A stretch of DNA of 13,013 bases from Acidimicrobiia bacterium (GTDB taxonomy: Bacteria > Actinomycetota > Acidimicrobiia > Spongiisociales > UBA5794), in contig JAUVPA010000018.1 of assembly GCA_030598905.1 (NCBI GenBank), positions 1 through 13,013 of the forward strand, written 5' to 3'. Shown in pieces: positions 7,553 to 13,013 of the stretch. The position numbers were made by a program, and so were the translations under genes. Positions within the stretch are counted from its first letter, which is position 1. Every line of letters starts with the position of its first letter. The notes below the pieces were generated by a model. It was not told the origin of the DNA and did not search any database. It worked only from the letters and a program-made list of their open reading frames with translations.

Positions 7553-8507
7553 TTCTCGAGGTCGGGCGGCCGCCGTCGAAGCGCTACGCGCCGCCGATCG
7601 GATCCTGATCGCCGGCCACGTGGGACCCGACGGCGATGCGCTGGGGTCGATGCTCGGTATGGCCCACGCGGCACGAAAGGCCGGAAAGCAGGCGTGGGCG
7701 TCGTTCGGTGAGCCGTTTGTCTTGCAGAGTCAGTTCGGGTACCTCGACCAGAGTCCACTCGTATCTCCCGGCGAGTTGCCCGACGACATCGATCTCTTCG
7801 TCGCCGTCGATACCGCCGCTGCCGATCGGCTCGGTTCAATCGCTCCGGCTGCTTCCGCCGCCGAGCTCGTTCTCGTCATCGATCACCATCGATCGAACAG
7901 CGGGTTCGGAGACGTTGTCTACGTAGATCCGGATGCTGCGGCGACCACCCAGCTCGTGTATCACGTGCTTGTCGAGCTCGGATGGCCGATCGATCAGGCC
8001 TGTGCGACTGCTCTATACACGGGTCTGGTGACCGATACGGGGCGCTTCCAGTACAGCTCGACATCGGCCGATGTCCACGAGGTGGCTGCGGCCCTCCTCG
8101 ACATCGGCGTCCCCCACGATCTCATCGGTCAGCGTCTCTTCGAAGAGGCTTCGTTCTCTTACTACCAGGTCGTTGCAGCCGTGATGGATCGAGCTGTTCT
8201 CGATGCCGAACACAGTCTCGTGTGGTCCGTGCTCTTTCAGGACGACATCCGCCAGGCCGGAGTTCCCTACGAGGAGACCGACGCGCTGATCGACCTCGTC
8301 CGTATTGCTCGCGAGGCCGACGTCGCGTGTCTCCTCAAGGAGATCGACTCCAACGTCTTCAAGGGAAGCCTTCGCTCGCGGGGCAGGGTCGACGTCTCGG
8401 CGGTTGCCCAAGAACTCGGCGGAGGAGGCCACCACAACGCTGCTGGTTTCACCTTCAGCGGTCCGGCCGATGGCGCGATCGCTGCCGTGAGATCCTTCCT
8501 GACGTGA
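7542..8507 (+). CDS. nrnA: DHH/DHHA1-family phosphoesterase, NrnA-like oligoribonuclease/pAp phosphatase
   Basis: This 321-residue protein has the layout of NrnA-type enzymes. These are manganese-dependent and degrade very short RNAs (nanoRNAs) or dephosphorylate 3'-phosphoadenosine 5'-phosphate. DHH-domain metal ligands are visible in order: GHVGPDGDALGS (His26, Asp30, Asp32), VAVDTAA (Asp90), the name-giving IDHHRSN (Asp114, His115, His116), and TDTGRFQYSS (Asp165). The C-terminal DHHA1 domain carries the substrate-binding glycine motif LGGGGHHNAAGFTF near residue 300, with SLRSRGRVDVSAVA just before it. ATG 7542 has GGAG 7 nt upstream, inside rbfA. The gene ends in a GTGA overlap with truB. 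NanoRNase activity would complement PNPase at the end of the cluster. The exact substrate cannot be read from sequence, and the symbol reflects family resemblance. Confidence 0.88.
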   Translation: MTNDSRGRAAAVEALRAADRILIAGHVGPDGDALGSMLGMAHAARKAGKQAWASFGEPFVLQSQFGYLDQSPLVSPGELPDDIDLFVAVDTAAADRLGSIAPAASAAELVLVIDHHRSNSGFGDVVYVDPDAAATTQLVYHVLVELGWPIDQACATALYTGLVTDTGRFQYSSTSADVHEVAAALLDIGVPHDLIGQRLFEEASFSYYQVVAAVMDRAVLDAEHSLVWSVLFQDDIRQAGVPYEETDALIDLVRIAREADVACLLKEIDSNVFKGSLRSRGRVDVSAVAQELGGGGHHNAAGFTFSGPADGAIAAVRSFLT

Positions 8508-9388
8508 GTGGCGCACCTTCCGGTTTCCTCTTGGTCGACAAGGCGGCTGGAGTCACGTCGCATGACGTGGTTGCCGCAGTGAGGCGTCTTGCTCCCGGCA
8601 AGGTCGGGCACGCCGGAAGTCTCGACCCGATGGCCACAGGGTTACTCGTCCTTGGAATCGGTCGCAGCACGAGGCTGCTCCGCTTCATCCAACATCTCGA
8701 AAAGGAGTACGTCGCCCGTGCCGTATTTGGAGTGGCGACCGACACACTCGATGCCGATGGCGCCATCCTGTCGAGGGAGCCGATGAACGTCGATGAGTCA
8801 GATGTTCGGACGGCGCTCGACCGCTTTCGGGGCGAGATCATGCAGATTCCGCCGATGGTCTCGGCGCGCAAGGTCGAGGGCAGGCGTCTCTATGAGATTG
8901 CTCGCGAGGGGAGGGAAGTCGATCGGGAGGCTCGACCGGTCACCATCGTCGAACTCGAGTTGACCGAGTTCGCGCCTTCCAACTTCCCCGAGGTGACATT
9001 CCGAGTGGTGTGCACTACGGGAACCTATGTACGCACTCTGGCCGATGATCTCGCGCGGAGTCTCGGAGGCCGTGCCCATCTCGATCAGTTGCGCCGCGTG
9101 CGAAACGGATCGCTCGACGTTGCCGACGCTATCAACATCGCCGAGGCAGATGCCTCCGAGATCAAGCAGGCGATCGTCGATCCGGCGGAGGCGCTGGCCG
9201 ATTTGCCTGCAGTTACGGCCGGGAACGATCTCGGTGATGCCGTGCGCCACGGTCTTGCGATGCCGACTGCTGCGATGGGCGGTCGTACCGATGCTGGACT
9301 GGTTCGCATCCTGGATACATCGGGTGAATTGCTGGCTGTGTACAGACTCGAAGGTGGAATGGCTCGAGCCGAGGTGGTGACCGCATGA
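8504..9388 (+). CDS. truB: tRNA pseudouridine(55) synthase TruB
   Basis: This 294-residue enzyme converts U55 of the tRNA T-loop to pseudouridine and also acts as a tRNA-folding chaperone. The start is GTG 8504, which overlaps the stop of the preceding gene as GTGA. The protein then begins MSGAPSGFLLVDKAAGVTSH, matching the family N-terminus. The catalytic aspartate is Asp41 in GHAGSLDPMATGLLVLG. The usual family form is GTLDP, so the Thr-to-Ser change is a mild variant. Further core motifs are KEYVARAVFGVATDTLDADG, then PPMVSARKVEGRRLYEIARE, and TTGTYVRTLADDLARSLGG. A C-terminal domain of about 70 residues follows. The same frame is open upstream into the DHH gene, but that part has no family similarity. 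The gene ends in an ATGA overlap with ribF. Confidence 0.96.
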   Translation: MSGAPSGFLLVDKAAGVTSHDVVAAVRRLAPGKVGHAGSLDPMATGLLVLGIGRSTRLLRFIQHLEKEYVARAVFGVATDTLDADGAILSREPMNVDESDVRTALDRFRGEIMQIPPMVSARKVEGRRLYEIAREGREVDREARPVTIVELELTEFAPSNFPEVTFRVVCTTGTYVRTLADDLARSLGGRAHLDQLRRVRNGSLDVADAINIAEADASEIKQAIVDPAEALADLPAVTAGNDLGDAVRHGLAMPTAAMGGRTDAGLVRILDTSGELLAVYRLEGGMARAEVVTA

Positions 9389-10308
9389 AGGTGCTCACTG
9401 GGCCACCCAAAGGCTGGAATCACCGCGAGCCGACAGCCACTGCCGTCGGTGTATTCGATGGAGTCCATGCCGGGCATCAAGCCGTCATCTCGGCTGTGAC
9501 CGAAGGCGACAACCTAGTTCCGGCCGTCTTGACCTTCCGAAACCATCCAGCCGGGCTTCTATCCACCGAAGGCCCACCGCCGCTGCTGGCAACACTGGAC
9601 CAGCGCCTGGAGTTGCTGGAAGCGCACGGAATCGAGATTGCTGCTCTCGTTGACTTCGATCAGCGACTACGTTCACTCGATCCCGAGGCCTTCGCTGCCG
9701 GTTATCTCGCTGATGGCCTGAAGGCGAGAAGTGTGGCCGTCGGAGCGGACTTCCGTTTCGGATATCGCGCCGCAGGCACGGTTGAAACGCTCGAACGCCT
9801 CGGGGAGACATATGGCTTCTCGGTCTCGGCCGTGGCCCCCATCACCATGAATGGTTCCGAAGTTCGCTCATCGCGGATACGCAGCGCGATCGAATCAGGA
9901 CAGCTCGAAGCTGCGGCGGAACTCCTCGGACGTTTGTACACGTTACGCGGCGAGGTTGTCCGTGGGGAGGGCCGAGGTGCAACCATCGGCATTCCCACTG
10001 CGAACATCATCCCCGACCCCGCGGTGGCCGTGCCGGCCCGAGGCGTCTACGCCGGACGGGCCGTGATCGGCGGTGCGACCGTCGCCGGTGTCGCCAACAT
10101 CGGGGTGAGGCCCACGTTCGACGGTTCAACTCTCACACTCGAGGTGCACCTCTTCGATTTCACTCAGGACATCTATGGCGCCGTCATCGACGTCGCGCTG
10201 ATTCGCCACCTCAGACCGGAACAGCGGTTCGAATCGGTCGACGCCCTCGTGACCCAGATCCATGCCGACGTCGCCGCAGCAAAGGCCGTCCTTGCACAGA
10301 CCCCTTGA
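9385..10308 (+). CDS. ribF: Bifunctional riboflavin kinase / FAD synthetase RibF
   Basis: This 307-residue enzyme phosphorylates riboflavin to FMN and adenylylates FMN to FAD in the cytoplasm. The N-terminal nucleotidyltransferase (FAD synthetase) domain shows VGVFDGVHAGHQ (residues 21-32), TFRNHP (50-55), FRFGYRAAG (123-131) and the RSSRIR motif (161-166). The C-terminal riboflavin kinase domain begins at about 184. It shows GEGRGATIGIPTANI (194-208), GVYAG (220-224), NIGVRPTF (238-245) and LEVHLFDFTQDIYG (252-265). ATG 9385 overlaps the truB stop as ATGA, with GAGGTGGTGA just upstream. Linkage of ribF to truB and rpsO is common in bacteria. Its TGA stop (10306-10308) is in the same frame as the following hydrolase gene. 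Confidence 0.97.
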   Translation: MKVLTGPPKGWNHREPTATAVGVFDGVHAGHQAVISAVTEGDNLVPAVLTFRNHPAGLLSTEGPPPLLATLDQRLELLEAHGIEIAALVDFDQRLRSLDPEAFAAGYLADGLKARSVAVGADFRFGYRAAGTVETLERLGETYGFSVSAVAPITMNGSEVRSSRIRSAIESGQLEAAAELLGRLYTLRGEVVRGEGRGATIGIPTANIIPDPAVAVPARGVYAGRAVIGGATVAGVANIGVRPTFDGSTLTLEVHLFDFTQDIYGAVIDVALIRHLRPEQRFESVDALVTQIHADVAAAKAVLAQTP

Positions 10309-10339
10309 CGCCGCCCGAGCGTTGACGCAAGGTCGCATC

Positions 10340-10367
10340 AGCCCCGCCTTCCTCGAGAAGAGGGGCT
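10340..10367 (+). promoter_or_regulatory. Hairpin over the hydrolase ribosome binding site
   Basis: AGCCCC (10340-10345) and GGGGCT (10362-10367) form a 6-bp stem. An inner CTTC/GAAG pairing can extend it. The 3' arm contains most of the presumed Shine-Dalgarno AGGGG (10361-10365), 6 nt before the GTG start. The hairpin could limit translation of the hydrolase, or it could be a weak terminator after ribF. The following sequence has only scattered Ts, which argues against an efficient terminator. Confidence 0.4.
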
Positions 10368-10371
10368 TCCT

Positions 10372-11385
10372 GTGTTCCTGGTTCTTGTTGCGGCTCTGGC
10401 GGTGGTGGCGAACCCCGTTCCTGCCGATGGGCTCCGCTTGGCTCCGATCGAATCGGGGCACCGGGCACCACCGTCGGCGCCCGCTCCGATCCTGCCTACG
10501 CCGGTGGGCCTGGGCCTAGGTGGGACTGCCGCAGCTGCCGGTGTACAGCTCGTGCGGGTGAGGCGTCGCGAGGAGGACGAGCCACTGTTCGTCTTCGTCC
10601 CCGGTCACGGCGGCGCCCCCGAGGACTTCGACGACCTCATCGGTCGTATGGGGATCGACGCCGAGCAGGTGGCAGCCTTTGACTACCGCTGGGTGTGGAT
10701 GGACGCCGAGCACCGAGAAGCAGCACGATGGGCGGTGACCTCGGAGGCCGCCGGGGCACTCCACGCTTATCTCGATGCGCTGGCTGAGACCCACGACGAG
10801 ATCTACCTCGTCGGTCACTCCAAGGGCGGCGCAGTCATCACCGAGATGCTCTCCCGTTGGGACCGCACGCCGGCGATCGCCGTCGAGGAGGTCGGCGGCG
10901 CGGCGCTGCTCGATTCACCGATCAGCGGTGGCGCATTGGGAGGCCTACAGCGCCTCGGCTACCTCTTCGGCCCCGTCGCCGACAACGGGAAGTTCACCGC
11001 GCAGCAGTGCACCTGGTTCAGGTGCGTCGATCTGCGCGATCACCTGGGTGATGGCGGTGGGGTCGAGGTCATCGCCGTCCGCAATCCCGATGCTCTCATC
11101 ACGAACTTCCTCGACATTCCTGAGGACATGAGGGTGTACGACCTCGACGATGGCGGTCCCCACCCCTTCGCCTGGCCGTGGAACCTCGGCGACGCGTATG
11201 CCAGGATCGGCGAAGCCCACGGTTCGGTGATGCACAGCGACGTGGTCGCCGATTGCATCATGGCCGAGGCCAACGAGCCCGGTTCGTGTGTTTGGCCCGA
11301 CGAATCACAGAGCTGGGACCCGCCACCTCGTCGAATCGGTCCCGGCCGCCGTGGCGGCGGCACCGGCGCCGCCAAAGCGATGTGA
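10372..11385 (+). CDS. Predicted exported alpha/beta-hydrolase (lipase/esterase-like)
   Basis: This 337-residue protein has no family name I recognise. An N-terminal hydrophobic segment (FLVLVAALAVVA) ends near a possible signal peptidase site VPA/DG at residue 18, so export or membrane anchoring is likely. The n-region lacks any Lys or Arg, which is atypical. A Pro/Ala/Gly-rich linker (about 20-58) follows. The hydrolase core shows a strand and glycine turn, PLFVFVPGHGG (71-81), a candidate oxyanion region. The nucleophile elbow is LVGHSKGG with Ser150. Candidate acids are Asp181 and Asp239, and candidate histidines are His284 and His289. Four cysteines (213, 218, 295, 306) could form disulfides outside the cytoplasm. 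The C-terminus is Arg/Gly-rich. GTG 10372 is the only start codon between the ribF stop and the hydrophobic segment. The gene sits inside a translation cluster without an obvious functional link. The substrate is unknown. Confidence 0.8.
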   Translation: MFLVLVAALAVVANPVPADGLRLAPIESGHRAPPSAPAPILPTPVGLGLGGTAAAAGVQLVRVRRREEDEPLFVFVPGHGGAPEDFDDLIGRMGIDAEQVAAFDYRWVWMDAEHREAARWAVTSEAAGALHAYLDALAETHDEIYLVGHSKGGAVITEMLSRWDRTPAIAVEEVGGAALLDSPISGGALGGLQRLGYLFGPVADNGKFTAQQCTWFRCVDLRDHLGDGGGVEVIAVRNPDALITNFLDIPEDMRVYDLDDGGPHPFAWPWNLGDAYARIGEAHGSVMHSDVVADCIMAEANEPGSCVWPDESQSWDPPPRRIGPGRRGGGTGAAKAM

Positions 11386-11419
11386 CCTCTTGTGCCTTTC
11401 GCTGCGTAGCCGGTGCTTG

Positions 11420-11450
11420 CTGACGACTAACGACTAACAGCTAGTAGCCT
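11420..11450 (+). promoter_or_regulatory. Candidate rpsO promoter
   Basis: CTGACG (11420-11425) and TAGCCT (11445-11450) are separated by 19 nt, the same spacing as the candidate proS promoter. The -10 fits TAnnnT. Initiation near 11457 would begin the transcript at the small GC hairpin described next. The spacer contains a tandem heptamer. No clean intrinsic terminator was found between the hydrolase stop and this site, so read-through from upstream may also contribute. Confidence 0.4.
11424..11437 (+). repeat. Tandem heptamer CGACTAA x2
   Basis: CGACTAA occurs twice without a gap (11424-11430 and 11431-11437). It is followed by the related CAGCTAG (11438-11444). It overlaps the -35 element and spacer of the candidate rpsO promoter, so it could be an operator or may be chance. 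Confidence 0.5.
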
Positions 11451-11455
11451 CCCTC

Positions 11456-11469
11456 CGGGCGTTCGCCCG
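11456..11469 (+). promoter_or_regulatory. 5' leader hairpin of rpsO
   Basis: CGGGC (11456-11460) pairs with GCCCG (11465-11469) around a GTTC tetraloop. It would lie at or within a base or two of the predicted 5' end of the rpsO transcript. This is where a stem could protect the mRNA from decay or serve as an S15 autoregulatory contact. Function is inferred from position only. Confidence 0.4.
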
Positions 11470-11497
11470 CGTACTCACTCGCGAAGGAAAGACCTCC

Positions 11498-11755
11498 GTG
11501 AAGGACACCCAGACCGTGATCGAAGAGTTCGGCACGCACGGCACTGACACCGGCTCGCCGGAAGTCCAGGTTGCCTTGCTCACCGAACGCATCAACCATC
11601 TCACCGAACATCTGAAGATCCACAACAAGGATCATCACAGTCGGCGGGGGTTGCTGATGATGGTCGGCAAGCGCAGGCGTTTGCTCCGGTACCTCCAGGA
11701 TCAAGACGTGGAGCGTTACCGGTCCCTGATCGCAAAGCTGGGACTGCGACGCTGA
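11498..11755 (+). CDS. rpsO: 30S ribosomal protein S15
   Basis: This 85-residue primary binding protein of the 16S rRNA central domain is near the usual family length of 88-89 residues. The family core is clear: FGTHGTDTGSPEVQVALLTE at about residues 11-30, then INHLTEHLKIHNKDHHSRRG with the rRNA-contacting His-Ser-Arg-Arg segment, then LLMMVGKRRRLLRYLQDQD. GTG 11498 is chosen because the protein would otherwise lack its first helix. AAGGA lies 9 nt upstream. The gene is followed directly by a hairpin that includes the last base of its stop codon, then by pnp. The rpsO-pnp pair is conserved, and in other bacteria S15 represses its own translation by binding its leader. Confidence 0.97.
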   Translation: MKDTQTVIEEFGTHGTDTGSPEVQVALLTERINHLTEHLKIHNKDHHSRRGLLMMVGKRRRLLRYLQDQDVERYRSLIAKLGLRR

Positions 11756-11795
11756 CGAAGGATCCGAGGGCGGCTCTCCGGCCACCTTCCTTCGT
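11755..11795 (+). promoter_or_regulatory. rpsO-pnp intergenic hairpin 1, possible processing or termination stem
   Basis: ACGAAGGA (11755-11762) pairs perfectly over 8 bp with TCCTTCGT (11788-11795). An inner GG-x-CGG/CCG-x-CC stem closes on a CTCT loop. The stem starts at the last base of the rpsO stop codon. No continuous T-run follows, so it is a poor intrinsic terminator. It better fits a double-strand processing site or an mRNA-stabilising 3' structure. In E. coli and Streptomyces the rpsO-pnp spacer is cleaved by RNase III. The same role here is inference. Confidence 0.55.
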
Positions 11796-11850
11796 GTCTG
11801 GCGTCGCTGCAGGACAAGAGGGAGAGACGAATCCCAGTTGTCAGTAGTGG

Positions 11851-11875
11851 GGGCTCAGACCGAGTTTCTGAACCT
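11851..11875 (+). promoter_or_regulatory. pnp leader hairpin 2
   Basis: TCAGA (11855-11859) pairs with TCTGA (11867-11871) around a 7-nt loop. The pairing extends past one mismatch by GG/CC (11852-11853 with 11873-11874) and a G-T wobble. It stands midway between the rpsO-proximal hairpin and the structure that covers the pnp start. It is short and could be chance, but it adds to a consistently structured leader. Confidence 0.35.
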
Positions 11876-11883
11876 CTTCGACT

Positions 11884-11930
11884 GCCAATTGGGTGCTCTC
11901 CTCTTCACAATCAAAGGAGAAACCCTTGGC
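11884..11930 (+). promoter_or_regulatory. Hairpin sequestering the pnp ribosome binding site and TTG start
   Basis: Three stacked helices are visible: GCCAA (11884-11888) with TTGGC (11926-11930), GGGT (11891-11894) with ACCC (11922-11925), and TCTCCT (11897-11902) with AGGAGA (11915-11920). They total 15 bp, broken only by a TT bulge and a small internal loop, with a 12-nt apical loop. The 3' arm contains the whole Shine-Dalgarno AGGAG and the whole start codon TTG. A competing short hairpin (GGCAG 11928-11932 with CTGCC 11936-11940) shares bases with the basal helix, so two states are possible. Autoregulation of PNPase through its leader is known in E. coli, and a conserved 'Actino-pnp' leader RNA has been described in Actinobacteria. 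I cannot confirm that this is that motif. Confidence 0.6.
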
Positions 11931-13013
11931 AGAATCTGCCGTAAGTGGGCGTTTCGGTGCTGTGGACTTCGAGTTCCGCGCCGGACAGCTCGCACAACTC
12001 GCCGACGGAGCCGTTGTGGCCCGGATCGGCGACACCGAGGTGCTCGTCACCGCGACCGCCTCCACCCGCCTTCGCGAAGGCATCGACTTCTTGCCACTCA
12101 CCGTGGACATCGAAGAACGTATGTACGCCGTTGGCAAGATCCCCGGTTCGTTCTTCCGCCGCGAAGGACGCGCTACCGAAAAGGCGACGCTGACGGCTCG
12201 CCTGATCGACCGGCCGCTCCGCCCGAACTTCAAGGATGGCTACCGCCACGACACCCACGTCGTTGCCACCATTCTCTCTGCCGACCTGATCCACGCCTAC
12301 GACGTTCCTGCGTTGAACGCGGCGTCCGGAGCGCTCACGCTCAGCGATATTCCCTTCGAGGGGCCAATCGGCGCTGTCCGGCTCGCCCTGATCGACGGCG
12401 ATTGGGTGGCGTTCCCGACGTACGAACAACTCGAAGACGCCGTTTTCGAGATCGTCGTATGTGGGAAGCGCAACAACTCTGGTGAGGTCGACATTGCCAT
12501 GGTCGAAGCGGGCGCGACCGAGAACGGCCATCGTTTGATGACGGCCGGCGCCCCGGCTTCGGACGAAGCCACGGTGGCCCAGGGTCTCGAAGTGGCCAAG
12601 GGTCATATTGGAGCCCTCATCGACCTCCAGCTCGAACTTCGAGAGAAGGTGGGCGACCCGGAGCCGCGTGAGTGGACTTACATCGAGGCCTACAGCCAAG
12701 AGCTCTATGACCGCGTAGACGCCATCGCACGACCCAAGCTCGTCGCCATCGGCACGGTCGTGGACAAGCGGGAGCGTCTCGAGGCCGAGTCCGCGGCGCG
12801 AGAGGAAACTTTCACCGAGTTGAGCATCGACGAAGATGATGCCGACGCGCTGAAGACGGCGAAGGCAGCCTTCCGCAGCGTTCAGAAGAGCGTGATGCGC
12901 GAGCGAGTGGTCACGGACGGCGTCCGCATGGACGGTCGAGGACTCACGGACATCCGCCCGCTCCACATCGATGTGGGCATGCTGCCCGAGGCTCACGGGT
13001 CCGGTCTCTTCCA
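11926..13013 (+). CDS. pnp: Polyribonucleotide nucleotidyltransferase (PNPase), 3'-truncated by the window
   Basis: The first 362 codons of PNPase are present, and the frame is open to the right edge. The enzyme is a trimeric phosphorolytic 3'-to-5' exoribonuclease and part of RNA decay complexes. The start is TTG 11926. AGGAG lies 6 nt upstream, and the product begins MAESAVSGRFGAVDFEFRAG. No ATG or GTG fits better. The first RNase PH domain shows GDTEVLVTATAS, then VGKIPGSFFRREGRATEKAT, and LTARLIDRPLRPNFKDGYRH. The DVPALNAASGALTLSDIPFE stretch and EGPIGAVR follow. The all-helical linker domain covers about residues 230-325. The second RNase PH domain begins near residue 334 with RMDGRGLTDIRPL and reaches the conserved LPEAHGSGLF at the edge. 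The catalytic second core and the KH and S1 domains lie beyond the window. The start codon and ribosome binding site are buried in a predicted hairpin. Confidence 0.96.
   Translation, partial: MAESAVSGRFGAVDFEFRAGQLAQLADGAVVARIGDTEVLVTATASTRLREGIDFLPLTVDIEERMYAVGKIPGSFFRREGRATEKATLTARLIDRPLRPNFKDGYRHDTHVVATILSADLIHAYDVPALNAASGALTLSDIPFEGPIGAVRLALIDGDWVAFPTYEQLEDAVFEIVVCGKRNNSGEVDIAMVEAGATENGHRLMTAGAPASDEATVAQGLEVAKGHIGALIDLQLELREKVGDPEPREWTYIEAYSQELYDRVDAIARPKLVAIGTVVDKRERLEAESAAREETFTELSIDEDDADALKTAKAAFRSVQKSVMRERVVTDGVRMDGRGLTDIRPLHIDVGMLPEAHGSGLF

Noticed and set aside
7982..8503. Upstream extension of the truB frame
   Set aside because: The frame is open, but the product is Arg-rich and unlike TruB. 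The TruB N-terminus begins at GTG 8504, while this stretch codes for the DHH phosphoesterase in another frame.
10322..10350. TTGACG as a -35 of a hydrolase promoter
   Set aside because: The -35 match is good, but the corresponding -10 region is CGCCTT-like with no TAnnnT.
11356..11373. GGCGGC/GCCGCC inverted repeat as a terminator for the hydrolase
   Set aside because: It lies inside the coding sequence in a Gly/Ala-coding GC run, has no T-tail and can slip in register. It is more likely a codon-driven repeat.
11838..11866. TTGTCA as a -35 of a dedicated pnp promoter
   Set aside because: No TAnnnT -10 element occurs 16-19 nt downstream, so there is no supportable promoter.
11911..12996. 361-codon open frame on the minus strand opposite pnp
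   Set aside because: The plus strand encodes unmistakable PNPase. The antisense frame is a GC-rich codon shadow without a recognisable domain or ribosome binding site.
1..13013. tRNA, rRNA, CRISPR arrays, insertion sequences or phage genes
   Set aside because: Reading both strands showed no cloverleaf, no spaced direct repeats, no transposase motifs and no terminal inverted repeats flanking any gene.

Overview
The window is GC-rich and gene-dense. It carries one almost uninterrupted plus-strand cluster for translation and RNA metabolism. The order is proS, rimP, nusA, infB, a DUF503 gene (ylxP), rbfA, a DHH-family phosphoesterase gene, truB, ribF, an exported alpha/beta-hydrolase gene, rpsO and pnp. 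The order, the GC-rich codon choice, the frequent GTG starts and the AfsR/LuxR-like TPR protein at the left edge point to an actinobacterium. Acidimicrobiia or a related uncultured lineage is my guess from general resemblance, not from any search.

Layout. Positions 3-1106 hold the 3' part of a TPR protein whose start lies outside the window. A 72-nt gap with a candidate promoter leads into proS (1179-2894). A 130-nt gap follows. It has a TATACT -10 box and then, about 20 nt past the predicted transcription start, a strong GC hairpin with a T-rich tail. This looks like an attenuator in the leader of the rimP operon. From 3025 to 10308, rimP, nusA, infB, ylxP, rbfA, the DHH gene, truB and ribF are packed with gaps of 8 nt or less. 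Four junctions overlap (ylxP/rbfA, rbfA/DHH, DHH/truB, truB/ribF), so they are probably co-transcribed and translationally coupled. A predicted secreted or membrane-anchored alpha/beta hydrolase (10372-11385) sits between ribF and rpsO and has no obvious link to translation. rpsO (11498-11755) has its own candidate promoter. It is followed by a 170-nt structured leader and then pnp, which starts at TTG 11926 and runs off the right edge.

How the genes work together. ProS charges tRNA-Pro. RimP and RbfA mature the 30S subunit, and S15 is a 30S protein. NusA couples transcription elongation and termination to translation, and IF2 starts translation. TruB makes pseudouridine 55 in tRNA. The DHH enzyme and PNPase degrade RNA and short oligonucleotides. 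RibF makes FMN and FAD.

Most of the window is a conserved housekeeping locus, and I do not see a new multi-gene system. The parts most worth a second look are non-coding. They are a 15-bp interrupted hairpin that would bury both the Shine-Dalgarno sequence and the TTG start codon of pnp, the rimP-nusA leader attenuator, and a hairpin over the ribosome binding site of the hydrolase. The inserted hydrolase itself is also notable. No tRNA, rRNA, mobile element or CRISPR array was recognised, and no gene-free stretch exceeds 300 nt.
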